Below are positions 1 to 11,643 of a DNA stretch of 64,000 nucleotides, piece by piece. Origin of the DNA: Persicaria tinctoria (taxonomy: Eukaryota; Streptophyta; Magnoliopsida; Caryophyllales; Polygonaceae); NCBI GenBank assembly GCA_037127255.1, contig JBANSL010000001.1:39361001-39425000 (forward strand), written 5' to 3'. The translations under genes were made by a program, and so were the position numbers. Numbering within the stretch: position 1 is the stretch's first letter; every line of letters starts with the position of its first letter. Below the pieces are notes generated by a model that saw nothing but the letters and a program-made list of their open reading frames with translations, was not told the DNA's origin and searched no databases.

Positions 1-2113
1 GTGTTGTTGGCCATGTAAAGTCTAGCATCCACAGGCTCAAGGGCACCTATCTTAATCTTGGACCAAATCGTTAAAGGCATTATACTCACACTAGCTCCAA
101 GATCACATAAAGCATTAATTTTGTATGGACCAAATCCAATAGTTATAGCAAACTTACCTAGATCCGGCCTCTTCTCCAATATGTCCAAGTGGCTGCATTC
201 CTCTGTAATTTCAGCCATTGACCGCTTTTTGCTCAGAATCTCCTTCAGGAACTTGACATAGGATGACATTTCATTGAGAGCTTCTGTGAAGGGAATGGTG
301 ACGTTGAGTTTCTGAAGCATCTTGATGAAGCGCTGAAATTTCTTTCTGTCGGGTCCTTTAGAGATTTTGTGGGGAAAGGCAGCTTTTTTTTCTGAGTCGG
401 AGCCAGAACAGACGTCGGAGGTGCTGCAGGCTCCACTATGTCGACCAGGGGCTCCTCGACATCGACTACAGTCTTGTCGACATCGACCAGGTTGGGTGCT
501 GTCGAGTTGCTGTTCGGTGCAGACGAGGACTCTAGAAGTTTCTCCTCGACATCGAGTAGGCCCTCGTCGAGATCGACTAGGCTCTGGTCGACCAGCTGTT
601 CTCCGTTGTTCTGCTGCTTTCCGACCTCTGGCTCTTGCAATTGATGGCCGCTTCTGAGTTTTATAGCAGCGATATGTCCAGTCTTTCCCTTAGGATTTGG
701 TTCTGAAGATCCAGGGAGCGAACCTGACTGTCTGGGGATTCCTGCTGCTAGCTGACCAATCTGTGTATCAACTGATTTTCGCCATATATCAATTTCCCCA
801 AGCCTAGAGTTGACACCTTGCATCTGAGTATAGACGGAGTTGAAAGATTGCCTCGTTTCTGAGTGGTTCCTCCGTATTTCCTCCAGGACTGTCTATATAT
901 CATCCTTTTTCTGGTCCCTTTCCGGATGTCCTGGAGCTCTGTAGGGCGGGGGGTTCCTAGGGACACCTTGGTTCCATTGTGGTTGCTGAAACCTTTGGTC
1001 CCCCATGTAGCGACTGGGACCCCCTGTGTAAGCTCCCTCCTCATGATGCTCTGCCATCCTGACTTGCTCTGCGTGTGGGCACTCAGGAGTGGTGTGCCTT
1101 TGCGATCCGCATTCTATGCAGGGCTGGTTGACAGAGAGATACTTTACTTGTTTGATGAGCTTCTTATTCTGGTCTCTGTAGTACTGCTCCCTAACATCAG
1201 GATCAATCTCCTTAGATGGCTCATAGAGGGGCATGGATGGTGCTGGCCTGGCGTATAGGTTCTCTTCATAGGTTGCAGTAGACCCATACTTGTTGTCGTA
1301 GTTAGTGAGCTTCTCTAGCACACCCCATGCGTCACTTGGCGGCATTGTCAGATACTCATAGCGAGTATAATGGTTGATTCTGTCCTTAGTGACTTGATCA
1401 AGAAAGTTGAAGAAGATCTCCTAAATGACGTAGGGTGGCTGTCCATGAGTAGGGTAAGATCGCAGAAGTTCCTTGTAGCGCTCCCATGCCTTTGCCAGCG
1501 GTTCCCCTTGCTTCTGTTTGAAGGCGGTGATTCTCTGGCGGAGATGTGCTGTTTTGGCATGTGGGAAGAATTTGTTCAGAAACTCATGCTCTACTTTGGC
1601 CCAGGTTGTGAGTGATCTTGCTTTCAGCCCTTCAAGCCATTTCAGTGCAGGCCCAGCGAGAGACCAGCGAAAAGATTTCATCTTGACATATTCCAGGGTT
1701 GTACCTTCAGCAACAGTACGGCACATGTCAGAAAAGTTTGTAATATGTTCAAGAGGACACTCATTAAATCTACCATAAAAGGCATTATTTTTAAGCTCTA
1801 TAAGAAATTGAGTGCGAATTTCAAAAGAGTTATCAGGGATTAGAATCGCCGATTCAGGCACGACGAGCGTTGGATGCATGTAGTCCTCTGCCGTGGTTGG
1901 ATATTGGGCAAGCTCAGCCTATGCTTGTTCCCTTGCTGCTTTCTCAGCGGCGATAGCAGCATCCTTAGCGGCCAATTCCCTGGTAAGCCTAGCGACCAGC
2001 TGTTCCTGTGTCTCCGCAGATGCCATGGCTCTTTGTAGTTTAGCTCGGATGTGAAATAGGCGTTCCGGTTCGTCTAAGGCGTCAAAATCAGGTGTTTGAC
2101 CAGAACGACGCAT
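1..2113 (-). pseudogene. Athila-like Ty3/gypsy gag and start of protease, decayed
   Basis: The minus strand reads as one long gag frame from about 2113, interrupted by in-frame TAG codons at 1919-1921, 1421-1423 and 893-895. Residues encoded at 1421-1879 are a retrotransposon gag core (phrases such as FNECPLEHITNF and WLEGLKARSLTTW), the nucleic-acid-packaging capsid protein. A zinc-knuckle-like CIECGSQRHTTPECPH lies near 1100. The tail at 245-823 is acidic and repeats LVD-x-D/E units. Around 350 the frame shifts by one base. Beyond it (1-240) the minus strand encodes a retropepsin start with the motif CDLGASVSIMPL, where D-L/S/T-G-A is the catalytic loop. The element continues off the left edge, so reverse transcriptase and integrase are not in view. 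It is non-functional as it stands. Assignment to Athila/Tat rather than another gypsy clade rests on gag wording and the primer-binding site. Confidence 0.85.
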
Positions 2114-2175
2114 ACACCTGCAAATTCACTCAAAGAAACAGTGAGAACTGACTACCTAAGGCGCGATTGATAGCT

Positions 2176-2193
2176 TCCCCGGCAATGGCGCCA
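2176..2193 (-). other. Primer-binding site of the Athila-like element
   Basis: The minus strand reads TGGCGCCATTGCCGGGGA, the classic primer-binding site of plant Athila/Tat gypsy elements (complementary to a tRNA 3' end). It lies between the gag start and the presumed 5' LTR end, which fixes the orientation of the element and places its LTR at higher coordinates. Confidence 0.85.
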
Positions 2194-4100
2194 ATTTGTT
2201 GTTGCAGGAGGATGGTCAAGTATGAAATAAATATAAAATAAAGATCAGACTGACTTCCCTGTCTCAGCAAATAAATACAAGACTTCCTCCCGTTGTAGTA
2301 GAAGGTTGTCAGGATCGAATCCACGAGGAAGCACGTCAGCAGTTCTCAGGTAGCAACAGATCTCACATGCAGAATAGCAGAAAGACAGAAACAAAGAAAC
2401 AAGGAAAGAAAGACAAAGCAAAGCAGAAAATAAAATAAAGCAACAAATAAAAGCAAAGCAACAGAGGCTACTCGATCTCGACCAACAGCTACTCAAGATC
2501 GACAAAGGCAGGTCGACAGAAAACAGAAAGTGAAAATCGACAAGAACAGAAGAAAACTCAACTCGACCTAGACCAGTTCCTACTCGAGATCGACAAGAAC
2601 TGTACTCGATCTCGACAAAGCTCTCCTCTATGTCGACTGGAAACATAAAACTTAAATTGCAAATTCCAAACTAAAACTCAGATTTTCGACAGAAATAAAT
2701 CAATATATTAAAAGACTTCCAAGACTAGGATTTCAACACCACAACGATAACCATGCAAAGCAACACACAAAGGCATAAAATATCATGCTTTCCATCAAAT
2801 AACTTTCGTCATTAACAAATAGACATATAGAGGCTTTCGCATAAACCCTAATTTTACTAACCCTTTTTCACATAATTAATCCAAGTTGCATTAAGATCAC
2901 TTTCGCTTCAATAACACGAACATGGATCACCTTCAACTCTCGCAAAAGAATCATGCTCATAGGGATAGAAGATGAATTGCACAAAAAGATCTGACCTTTA
3001 TCGCATCGCCTCACATGGCCACCGTCGGGCTCACCCCAGCCCCAGAAGTGGGTGGACTACTCACGCCTCATTGCAATCGCAGACATTTATTGATGAAAAT
3101 AAACTTCCATTAAAACTAAATTCAAAGCTTTTACAATCCCGGCAATCAACTTTCGCAGAAAGCCAAAACCTTAAAAACCTTAGAACTCCTAAACTGTATC
3201 TATGTAACTGTCTCTCTGAATTGGAATGAATGAAAAACCAGCCCCAAGGGATTTATTTATAGTGTTCAAACCTCGCTAATCAAGGAAATAATAATCTATC
3301 TCTATATCTAAATCTATATCTAATTTGCTAAAAGATAAATAAAATGCTTAATGGAAATAAATCTAAAAGGAAAAGATAAATCTAATTTCGGTAGGTCTTC
3401 ATGTCTTGATAGATCTTGTTTCCCATGGATAGACTTGATAGAATTTGGATAGAATCTTCCTCCTTCGGCCCCAAGGAATCCCAGCTCGACTAGGATAGCC
3501 CTCGACGACGCGTTTCTGGAAACGGGGTCTACTCGACCTCGACAAAGCCTTGTCGACATCGACTAGGACTCGTCGTCTTGGCTAACTGGTGCTCGATGTG
3601 GCTCGGTCTTGGCTCCCGACGCTCGTCGACATCGAGTAAGTGTAGTCGACCTCGAGTAGGAAAGTCTTGTCGACTAGGTCTCCTCGGGTAGGTGTACTCG
3701 ACAAGCTCGGAACTGGGCTCTGGGCTTTGTCGATCTCGACAAAGAGTCATCGATCTCGACCAGGGTTCGCCGAGTTGGGGTGTGGACTTCTTGTCGAGCA
3801 GTTTCTCCTCGACATGGACTCGGACTGGCACTGGGTGGCTCGTCGATCTCGACAAGGGCTTCGTTGAGATCGAGTAGGATTGTGCTCGGCTTCTCGTCCT
3901 CGGCTTCTCGGTCAGCTTCTCTCCTCGACTCTGGGTGTGGTGTCTGGGCTTCGTCGATCTCGACCAAGGTCTTGTCGAGATCGAGTTGGGTCCGGAAGTC
4001 GGGTTGGTCTGGCTCTCGACGTTGCTCCTGGTCGACAAGGCTGTGCTCGGACATGCTCGTCGAGATCGAGTAAGGCCTACTCGAGATCGAGTAGCCTGGG
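2194..4100 (-). repeat. 5' LTR and flanking region of the Athila-like element, TCGA-rich
   Basis: The sequence immediately upstream (minus sense) of the primer-binding site should be the 5' LTR. I could not place its outer TG end, so 4100 is approximate. It has two clusters of a TCGA-centred word, CTCGAYMTCGAC and close variants, at about 2465-2640 and 3480-4090. The second cluster contains minus-strand open frames (3529-4038 and 3674-4054), the latter encoding repeated LVEIDE units that resemble the LVDVEE units of the gag tail at 430-600. I see no host gene here. 4101-4406 holds nothing I can name; it may include the 3' end of the next element. Confidence 0.5.
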
Positions 4101-4406
4101 TTCTTGGCTCGATTCGACTGGTTCCGCTGCTTCTTTGACCTTGGACTTCTGTAGTGGATTTTCGAGCTTTTCCGACCTTCCTTAGAATTGTTGTAAAATG
4201 TCTCGAATTCTGCGATTTAAACAGAAACTGGTGTAGATTCCATAATTTGGCAAAATAAACATAAACTACATAGATTCTGTACTATCTTAGCCCAAATGAA
4301 TGCAATGTATGCAGAAATCGATATAAACTTTGCTGTAAAACATGGGAGATTCAGCTCACAACAGAGCCTTCTTCTTCCTCTTGAGGATGACATCATTCTC
4401 ACGAGA

Positions 4407-6343
4407 TCAAATCATAGGTGTGTCCGGAGGTGGCTTGGATGGTCCCGCATCATTCTCCCTTTCTTGAAAAGGATTCGTCCTCAAATCCAAGGTCGCATAT
4501 GATTCCGCAAAGACATCCACAAGAGCTCCTGGATCGAATACCACATGTCCATGGAAACCCTTCTCAAGGCTGATTGGTGTAGGGATTGACCACTCCATGT
4601 TGGTTATTGTCTCAGCTTCGTCAATTTGTAGGCCAGTAGAGCTCTCTACAAAACCAAGAAAAGAAACTTTATTAGTGCATAATTCATATTTCATGTCATC
4701 TTCATGATGTTCTAACTTAATATGCACTGTAGCTTGGTCATTGATCCCTAAGTTTCCATCCAATGCTAGCAAGTTTTCATACTTTTTCAAGGTTGGATTT
4801 TCAGTTAATTCAAAGCTAGCAATATCAGAACAATTTTCATCATCAATGATCATATTACTAACTTTGCCTTTTTCTATGCATTTAAGGTGAAACAATTCTT
4901 CCCTTTGATTATCATCACAAGGCTTAGGTTGAACACTTAAAACCTTACAATCAATCAAAGAATCATCATGCTCAGATTCAATGCAAACATTATCATCACA
5001 TGCAAGTAACTTAACATCCTGATCATTATTAACAAGCTTAACATTTTCACTAGTAGAATTTTCAGATTCATTTTTGCCTAGATGATTAATCATGAAAGTC
5101 TTCTTATTTGGAAAATCCTTCATAACATGTTCTCTACCTTGACATATAAAGCAAGGAATGTACATAGGTTCAAGAGTAGAAGAGTTAGGATTACTCCCTT
5201 TAGGGCCAGTACATGCCCCAGACGATACACGTCCATTCCACGACGATTTACCCTTGTCGAGGGGCTGTTGGGGTGCTCGATATTCACCTCTTCCCTGGGG
5301 CTGACTTGGTCGATCCCTAAAGCCCATTTCCGACCTACCTTGGGGCTGCTGCACATGGTCTTGGCGGCACCTTTGAGGTTGTCCACTCGACATTCTACCA
5401 CCTTGGCTCCTGTATCTAGCATTCCTTTCTACTTTCATAGCTAAATGTAAAATTTCAGTAGGCGTAGAATAAGAAAAGTAATCAATTTCATGAGCTAAGG
5501 CGGGGTGCAATATTCTAAGAAACCTAGCATTGATATCTTCATCATTTTCAACTACATGGTTTCTTGTATTGCATTAAACGTTTCCTCAACACTTTTATTA
5601 CCTTGCCTAAGGTTTTCTAGTCGTTGTCTAAGCTCTATAGAGTAGTGTTGGGGAACAAACCTACTTCTCATTTGTGCTTTCAATTGGTTCCAAGAAGCGA
5701 TAGACGCATCAAGGGCTCTTCTTCTTTCTTTATTCAGACTATCCCACCAAATTAAAGCGAACCCTTGAAATTCTAAAGAAGCTAATTGCACCTTTTTACG
5801 TTCAGAGAAGTTATGACAATTCCATATTCGATCCATTTTAGTTTCCCAATCAATATATGCATATGGATCGTTGTTACCATCAAATTGAGGGATCTTTACC
5901 TTGACCTTACCTATGCCATCTTGCGCAGGCTCTCTTGGTGCTCGATAGTGGTATCGACCTCCTCTATCATTTCGTCTAAGACGTTGCTCCCAATGATCAT
6001 CCTCTTGGAAGTCGTCATCGTCCTCTGAGAAGTAGTACTCTTCTTGTTGCCGTCGTCCCTGCATATTAGCAAACACATTATTATTACCATATCTCTCCCT
6101 TCGTGGAGAGATGTTCTTCTCAAATAAAGGTTTAGCTATATGAGGATTAACAACCTAGTACTGATTTGCATTAGGATTGGGAAGGGAATTAGGATTAGTT
6201 ACTTCCCTTTCATTGTAAGGAAGCTGAAACTCTATCACTTTCATTCCCTCATTTATCTTAGCTATGCTTGCATTCATCTTAGCCATGTTCTCCATGAAGG
6301 TAGTATACCAGTCATTGCCCTGGTTATTAGACATTGCAAATAA
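4407..6343 (-). pseudogene. Gag-only Ty3/gypsy element, pol missing
   Basis: The minus strand encodes a second, different gypsy gag. The first segment (6343-6155) begins MSNNQGNDW and ends at an in-frame TAG, 6155-6157. The core at 6076-5552 has IPQFDGNNDPYAYIDWE and LIWWDSL, typical of plant gypsy gag. A one-base shift near 5565 leads into 5510-4407, a basic, glutamine-rich stretch followed by a zinc knuckle in which one ligand is lost (CFICQGREHVMKDF, with F where a Cys is expected). Instead of protease and reverse transcriptase, the frame runs through about 200 acidic residues and ends in a segment containing LDLRTNPFQE, wording usually found at the very end of gypsy pol. This looks like a non-autonomous gag-only element with an internal deletion. 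Its LTRs were not delimited. Confidence 0.75.
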
Positions 6344-6547
6344 AGACAAACAAAGAACTATGTAAACGGTTAGATAAAATATAAACAAGCTCACAAGTGT
6401 ATCACTCACACTTCCTCTCTAATTGGTATGTCATGCTTGTTGGGGCAATCCGCTTTGGGCAAATCAACACTCAAGCAAAGACTTAACAACACAAGGTAAG
6501 AGATCAAGAGAATGGAAAGAAACAAACAACCGAAAAAAACCAACAGT

Positions 6548-6690
6548 ACAAAAGTATCGAGTCGGTAGGACATAGTATCGAGTCGGTAGTTTCACAACAA
6601 AAGCAAAGTATTGACTCGGTATGCCAAGGTATCGACTCGGTATGTGGGGTATCGACTCGGTGTGTGAGGGTATCGACTCGGTACCTGTGG
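6548..6690. repeat. Six short repeats, TATCGASTCGGTA
   Basis: Six copies of a 13-15-base word (TATCGAGTCGGTA or TATCGACTCGGTA, one with a T for C) begin near 6552, 6574, 6607, 6629, 6648 and 6670, spaced 19-33 bases apart. They lie just upstream (minus sense) of the gag-only element, probably in its LTR or leader. TCGA is the core, as in the Athila-like LTR, but the surrounding word differs. Confidence 0.8.
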
Positions 6691-7400
6691 GTTTCCAGCA
6701 CTGGACACACACGGCAGGAGTACTCGACACAAGGCTGGAGCACTCGACCCAAGACTGATTTTGTGGAAAAATAGAAAAGAAATAAAAGAAACAACTTGGA
6801 AATTTACCTCTTTTGATTGAAAACCTTTAAGTTAGGATGTTGTAATTGCAAGGTAGGGTTTCAATTTTGTGATATGTGGGAGGTATGTGTTTGGGATAGG
6901 GGTTGTCGACTAAGGGCTGTAGAAAATCACCAATTTTGGTCCTTGGAGCTTTCTTGCACTAGTAGAACAAACTCTATCTTCTTCTTTTTTCTGACTTACT
7001 TTTACCCCTAGTGGATTTTATCCTCCTAGGTCCAAGATAAATCTTTTTTTTTTTAATGTGATTTTATTTTTATTTTTTATAAACTAATGCAAGATAGACT
7101 CTAGATAACTAATAGGACTCGAAATTCTAAAAGGAATGGTGAAAAGATAACAAATTCAGCCCTAAGATAAATATATATAGACAACCTTTTGATAAAATAG
7201 GAAAGTGGATATATCTTATGCCTTAATAGATATATGATAGATAAAAGGGATTTATTCTACCAAAAATCAGATTTTATATAGGCAATAGATAATATGAAAA
7301 TAGATATAGATAGATCAAATATTCTAAAGATAGAAAAGAGCAACAAACTAGGGCTTCTTGTGTTTATGTGATGTCGACCAAGTTGTGACTATGGGGACAA
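6691..7400. other. AT-rich sequence without recognisable gene
   Basis: Probably the remaining LTR or flank of the gag-only gypsy element, followed by AT-rich DNA with many ATAGATA/GATAAA words. No coding signal or clear element boundary was seen. Confidence 0.4.
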
Positions 7401-7612
7401 GGGTATTGCCGCCGGCTTAGGTGCTGCACAAGGGGAACTGCAGCTAATGAACCTTGGGTTCAGTGGTATACCTTTCACTTGGAATTACGGTAAGACGCAC
7501 AATACAAGGAGGGTTGCGCGCCCCTTTGCACTGTTGAATGGAGCTCCATGTTCCCATAGGCGAGTGTGCACCACCTTACAGCTCCCCACTCCGACCACGT
7601 CCCACTATAAGA
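7401..7612 (+). pseudogene. LINE endonuclease fragment
   Basis: The plus strand encodes LMNLGFSGIPFTWNYG, the conserved block of plant LINE apurinic endonucleases (DLGFxGxxFTW). After a one-base shift comes a second block, ALCTVEWSSMFP, then an in-frame TAG and TAPHSDHVPL, which contains the catalytic SDH motif. The piece ends abruptly at about 7612 and no reverse transcriptase follows. The plus-strand LINE tail at 11644-12579 could be the other end of the same insertion, split by later events. Confidence 0.75.
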
Positions 7613-7616
7613 GCTA

Positions 7617-7885
7617 GTATGTTGTGAGAAAAATTCATATAAGTGACTAATATATGTTTAATAAAACCTTATATTAATTAAAAAATCCTTATTAGAATAT
7701 ATAATGGTATGTTTTGAGGAAAACTTGTATAAGTAACGAATAAATATTTAATAAAACATTATATTAGCTAATAACTTCTTATTAGAATACTATAAGAGAA
7801 TTTTTCAAGAAAACTTATATAAGTGACGAATACATGTTTAATAAAATCTTATATTAGCTAATAAATTTTTATGAGAATAATATAA
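7617..7885. repeat. Three tandem copies of a ~90-bp AT-rich unit
   Basis: Imperfect units start near 7617, 7705 and 7796. Each contains ATATAAGTGAC-like, TTTAATAAAA and TTATATTAGCTAATAA words and ends in TTATTAGAATA or similar. A further AT-rich pair follows: TATAGAAAAAGTGAATATATG occurs at about 7958 and again at 8070, the second preceded by a short (TATG)n run. Confidence 0.8.
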
Positions 7886-8239
7886 GACTCGTACTAATAA
7901 GTGTTGAAATTTTTTTATGTTAATTAATAAATTCTTATGAAAGAATATATGTATGTATATAGAAAAAGTGAATATATGTTGAAAAAATATTTAACTTTTT
8001 AGTTATTTAACTTTTTAGTTAATTTTAAAAGATATCTTAACTTTTATTAGTATGTATGTATGTATGTATATAGAAAAAGTGAATATATGTTGAAAAATTT
8101 TCTATCGAAATTTTGGCGGAATTGGCACTGAGTATGAAATTTTGGGCGCTGAGTACAAAATTTTGGCGGAGTATTTTTATTTTTGAGGGGAAACTTTCCG
8201 GACTTTGAAATTTTAGATGGGTGGCCCAAGGTGGGTATA

Positions 8240-8860
8240 AAGGGGAACTTTATACTTTCTAACCCTAAAGCCCTCTTCCGTCCAGCGCCTCTCCTTCATA
8301 TTCATCCTGCCTCTCCATGGTTGTCCTCTCTTTCCCGTCCTTGTACTCCGCCTCTCCGTGGCAGACCCTCCCTGGCTGTCCTCTCTCTCAACGCCTCTCT
8401 TTCCCGTCCTTGTCCTCCGCCTCTCCATGGCTGTCCTCTACCTCTCCCTCTCGTGTCTTCTGTCGCGCGCCCACCATCGAAGACGCCCACATTTGTTCTT
8501 CCTACTTCCCTCTCGATTCGACCTGTTGAAAGGGCTTCGATGACGACCTGTTGCAGATGAAGAACCTCGCTCGAAGAACCTCCGGATCGAAGAAGCTGCA
8601 GAACTTCAACATATGAAGAACCTTCGGTGGCGGCTGGTTTGTAAGTTTTTTCTTTCTCCCTTCTTTTGCCTGAGAGAGAGGACCCAATTTTTGTGTCTGA
8701 TTGTTTCTCCCCTTCTTCAGCAGATGTTGGGATGATTTTTTTTCTGATTGTTTCTCACCTCTGGATCTGATTGTTTCTCCCCTCTGGATCTGATTCTTTT
8801 TCGTGTCTGATTGTTTCTCCCCTCTGGATCTGTTGGGATGATTTTTTTCTCCCTCTGTAT
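8240..8860 (+). repeat. Low-complexity CT-rich segment with internal repeats
   Basis: Between 8270 and 8450 the phrase CGCCTCTCCATGG/TGTCCTCT recurs with CCCGTCCTTGTCCTCCG. Between 8695 and 8835 the phrase TCTGATTGTTTCTCCCCTCTGG recurs three to four times. The reading frames here are products of this composition, and I do not call a gene. The segment may be the interior of the element whose terminus lies at 9974. Confidence 0.6.
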
Positions 8861-9539
8861 TCTCCCCATTTTTTGCTTCTTTTCGATTGTTCAATTTCCT
8901 AGTCTTTTTTTTTGTCTGAAAGTGGGCATTGCCCTTGGTTATTAATTACAAAGATGATGCTCTCTGAAAAAAAAGTCCAGAAAATTACAAAGAAAACTAG
9001 GTGCAGAGGTAAATTCAATAAAAGGGGAGATGCATGAAAGGGCTGAATTTCCCTGATTTCGATTTCGTTTTTCTCTTTCACACAAATTTCGTTTAAATTT
9101 CGTTTCACAAATTTTGTTTCCAGATGATATAAACTTAGATTGTCTAGATTTTTTAATACCTAATTTTGTTTTCGTTTACTTTCTTGCTCCAATCCTATTA
9201 AACTACATCTCAAAATACTTTATTTATTCAAAATAAGTTGGGGATTACTAGTTGAATAATATTTTATTTCATCTTACAATGTTGTATTTCATCTTGCATG
9301 ATGCTTCGGGTTATTGGGGTGTCAATTGGTTCAAGGAATGCTATAAACATGAGTTTGTGTCAACAAGAAATTGGATGTTTTGATTTGTTCATTTGTAGTT
9401 TGGGTTTTTTTTGTATCTAGAATATATTTTTTATTTTTGTACCCTATTTATGTATATTTAGACTTGTTATTGCTTTGGATGTATTCATAAAAGTTTTGTA
9501 CATTTTTAAGTATATAAAACATTACTAATGAAACGAGCA

Positions 9540-9974
9540 ACAACAACAGCAATGACAAATACTGGCGTTACCAACAACTCTAGCAACAACAACAACATTA
9601 CCAATGAAACGAGCAACAACGATAGAAACAATCATAGCAACGGCTCAGCCACGGAACCAGCAAGGCCCATGACCTATTTGTAGAAACGAATCTAGCTACG
9701 AACATAGCCATGAATTCAGCAATGGCCTAATTCCGAAGCTGAATTCGTTGCCTCAGCCATGAGATTCAAATGTCCATCACTAGCCACGGGCTTAGCTACG
9801 ACCTGACAATTCGTTGCTAATTCCATTGCTAAATAGCCGTCGCCATTAGTCACGAGGCATATGGCTACGGATGGCCCACCCGTGGCTATTTCCGTGGCTA
9901 AACCGGTTAGCCACGGTCATTCGTGGCCAATGCCGTTGCTATTTTCGGTAACTATTTCCTGTGTTTTTAGTAGT
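9540..9974 (+). mobile_element. Terminus of a CACTA (En/Spm)-type element
   Basis: The segment ends with TTTTTAGTAGTG at 9974; on the minus strand this is CACTACTAAAAAC, a standard CACTA terminal inverted repeat. Inward from it are many subterminal repeats of the GGCTACGG/GTGGCTA type, in both orientations (9640-9940). I could not find the opposite end, so the element is truncated or its other end has diverged. A candidate at 6956 was rejected. Confidence 0.65.
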
Positions 9975-11643
9975 GAATGTTAAACCGGTTGGGTTTTTGG
10001 TTGCGAGTTTGGTTCGGTTCGGTTCGGGTTTATCCGTAATTAATTAATTAACTAATGGTATTTAAAATAAAATATAATATTATTGGGAGTTAAAATATAA
10101 CATTATTTGGACTGAGAGATTTAAAAAGAATTTGGAAAAGAATTTTAAGGTTGGAAAGTGATTTAATAAATTAATTGGAAAAGGAATTTTGCGAGCATTT
10201 TTCACGGGTCAGAACTCTTAACTGTTTAATTCGGATTTAAAATGGTTTTGAAGCTAACTTGGGAATAACACGATGACTAACTAGCATGATAATATAATCG
10301 GTTGACTAATGGAATGATATGTGTGACTAATAGCATGACTTGTGGTGAATTATTCTAAGAAATTAATTATATTATTAATGAGGATGACGTTATAATCGAA
10401 TTAAGAAAGATGTTGGGTTATGAGATATGGTGAGACGAGATGAGAAATGAAAATGAGATGATAATGTTAATAATGACGAGATGGTTGAGTTATCATATAT
10501 GTGTATCTTATATGTTTCATATGTGACATGTGTGCTTTGTGTAAATTAGACTTAGACTGATTATGTTAATTATGGGATTACTAGGTGATCTATGATCTGT
10601 TGGATTGCTTGCTATTGTTGATTATTGTTTGGATTCTGCGCTTCTCCAGGTAAGTACCTCCGGGGCTTACTCAGTAACCAGTACCTCCTGCCTGATGTGT
10701 CATATAGTATGTAGGCGTTGCATATACATAAGAGCATGTCATGTAGTATCATGCTTAGAAATTGCATTTACGAATGTGCATCCTTATTATGTATGCGTTT
10801 GAATACAGAACGGCCGTTATCTGTGAGTCCTAGAGTCCTTGCTAGGGTCATAGGGCAGCCCAGCTTCATCGGGTGTTGTCCTCCTCGAGTCATTTATATA
10901 TATCACGAGATACGAGATGGGCATGAGATATGATATGATGATGAGATATGATATGATGAGATATGATATGATGATGAGATTTGATATTATTATAGCATCG
11001 AACTGGCCAGTCTCCACCTTGTCTGGAAGAGGGGTGGTGGTAAAAGAGGGATATACCGTTTGGTATTCTTTGTTAAGGCCTTCCTCAATATTCTGCACAT
11101 ATGAATTAGGAACATGATAGTGTGGTTAATATTCCAATACTGCATGAAGGCATCTTTTATTCTAGGTATAGGCGTATTATATGTCCTCAGTGCGGTCAGA
11201 GGACCCGCGGGCGGACTCTTGGCTTGACTTGGTGGTATAGTTTTAGGTACCCGATACACTACTTGATTTTGTGCTGTTATGACAGGGTCTATTCATATGG
11301 CGGGGAGTGAGTGTTTGAAACCTGACTTCACCAGATTCATGCTTTTGGGATTTCTCCCTACTTATACTCTGTTTTGACCTGGCTCTGCCGTGACACTGTT
11401 TGTATCATTTTCAGAACTTATGCCCTTTGCATGATAAAGGATTTCCCGCGTTGTACTCTTAAGACAGTTACAGGGGTTTACCCCGGGGTCTCCGATGGAC
11501 CTTTCGGATTTTGGTTCGAAATCCCACTTTAAACTACAAATCTTCGGTTTCAAACATTCAACCTGTACTCAGGGCGCAAGATCCCAACGAGGGGTTTCAT
11601 CCCTCGAAACGTAACTCGGGAATCATAATCCCGGGCCGTTACA
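9975..11643 (+). mobile_element. LTR-like block, probably solo or truncated gypsy LTR
   Basis: The right end reads CCCGGGCCGTTACA, the typical end of plant gypsy LTRs that begin TGTAACG. The last 90 bases hold two hairpins (GAGGGGTTTCATCCCTC and CGGGAATCATAATCCCG). The matching left end was not found; AT-rich sequence begins directly after the CACTA terminus. Inside is a GATATGAT-type microsatellite at 10904-10990. LINE coding sequence resumes at 11644, which suggests this block was inserted into, or recombined with, a LINE. Confidence 0.5.
10904..10990. repeat. Microsatellite of GATATGAT-type units
   Basis: A run of GAGATATGATATGATGAT units on the plus strand, imperfect. It lies in the LTR-like block. 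Confidence 0.85.

Noticed and set aside
3529..4038. 169-residue minus-strand frame as a gene
   Set aside because: It is driven by TCGA repeats in the LTR; no known domain, and overlapping frames are equally open. Treated as repeat-derived.
6956..6975. CACTAGTAGAACAAAC as left end of the CACTA element ending at 9974
   Set aside because: It matches the right-end inverted repeat only loosely, flanking trinucleotides differ (TTG versus AAT), and gypsy and LINE remnants lie between without subterminal repeats.
8183..8560. 125-residue plus-strand frame as a gene
   Set aside because: Low-complexity CT-rich repeats, all three frames open over much of it, no domain.
10605..11310. Several 60-95-residue frames in the LTR-like block
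   Set aside because: They overlap on both strands across a microsatellite and LTR sequence, without coding character.
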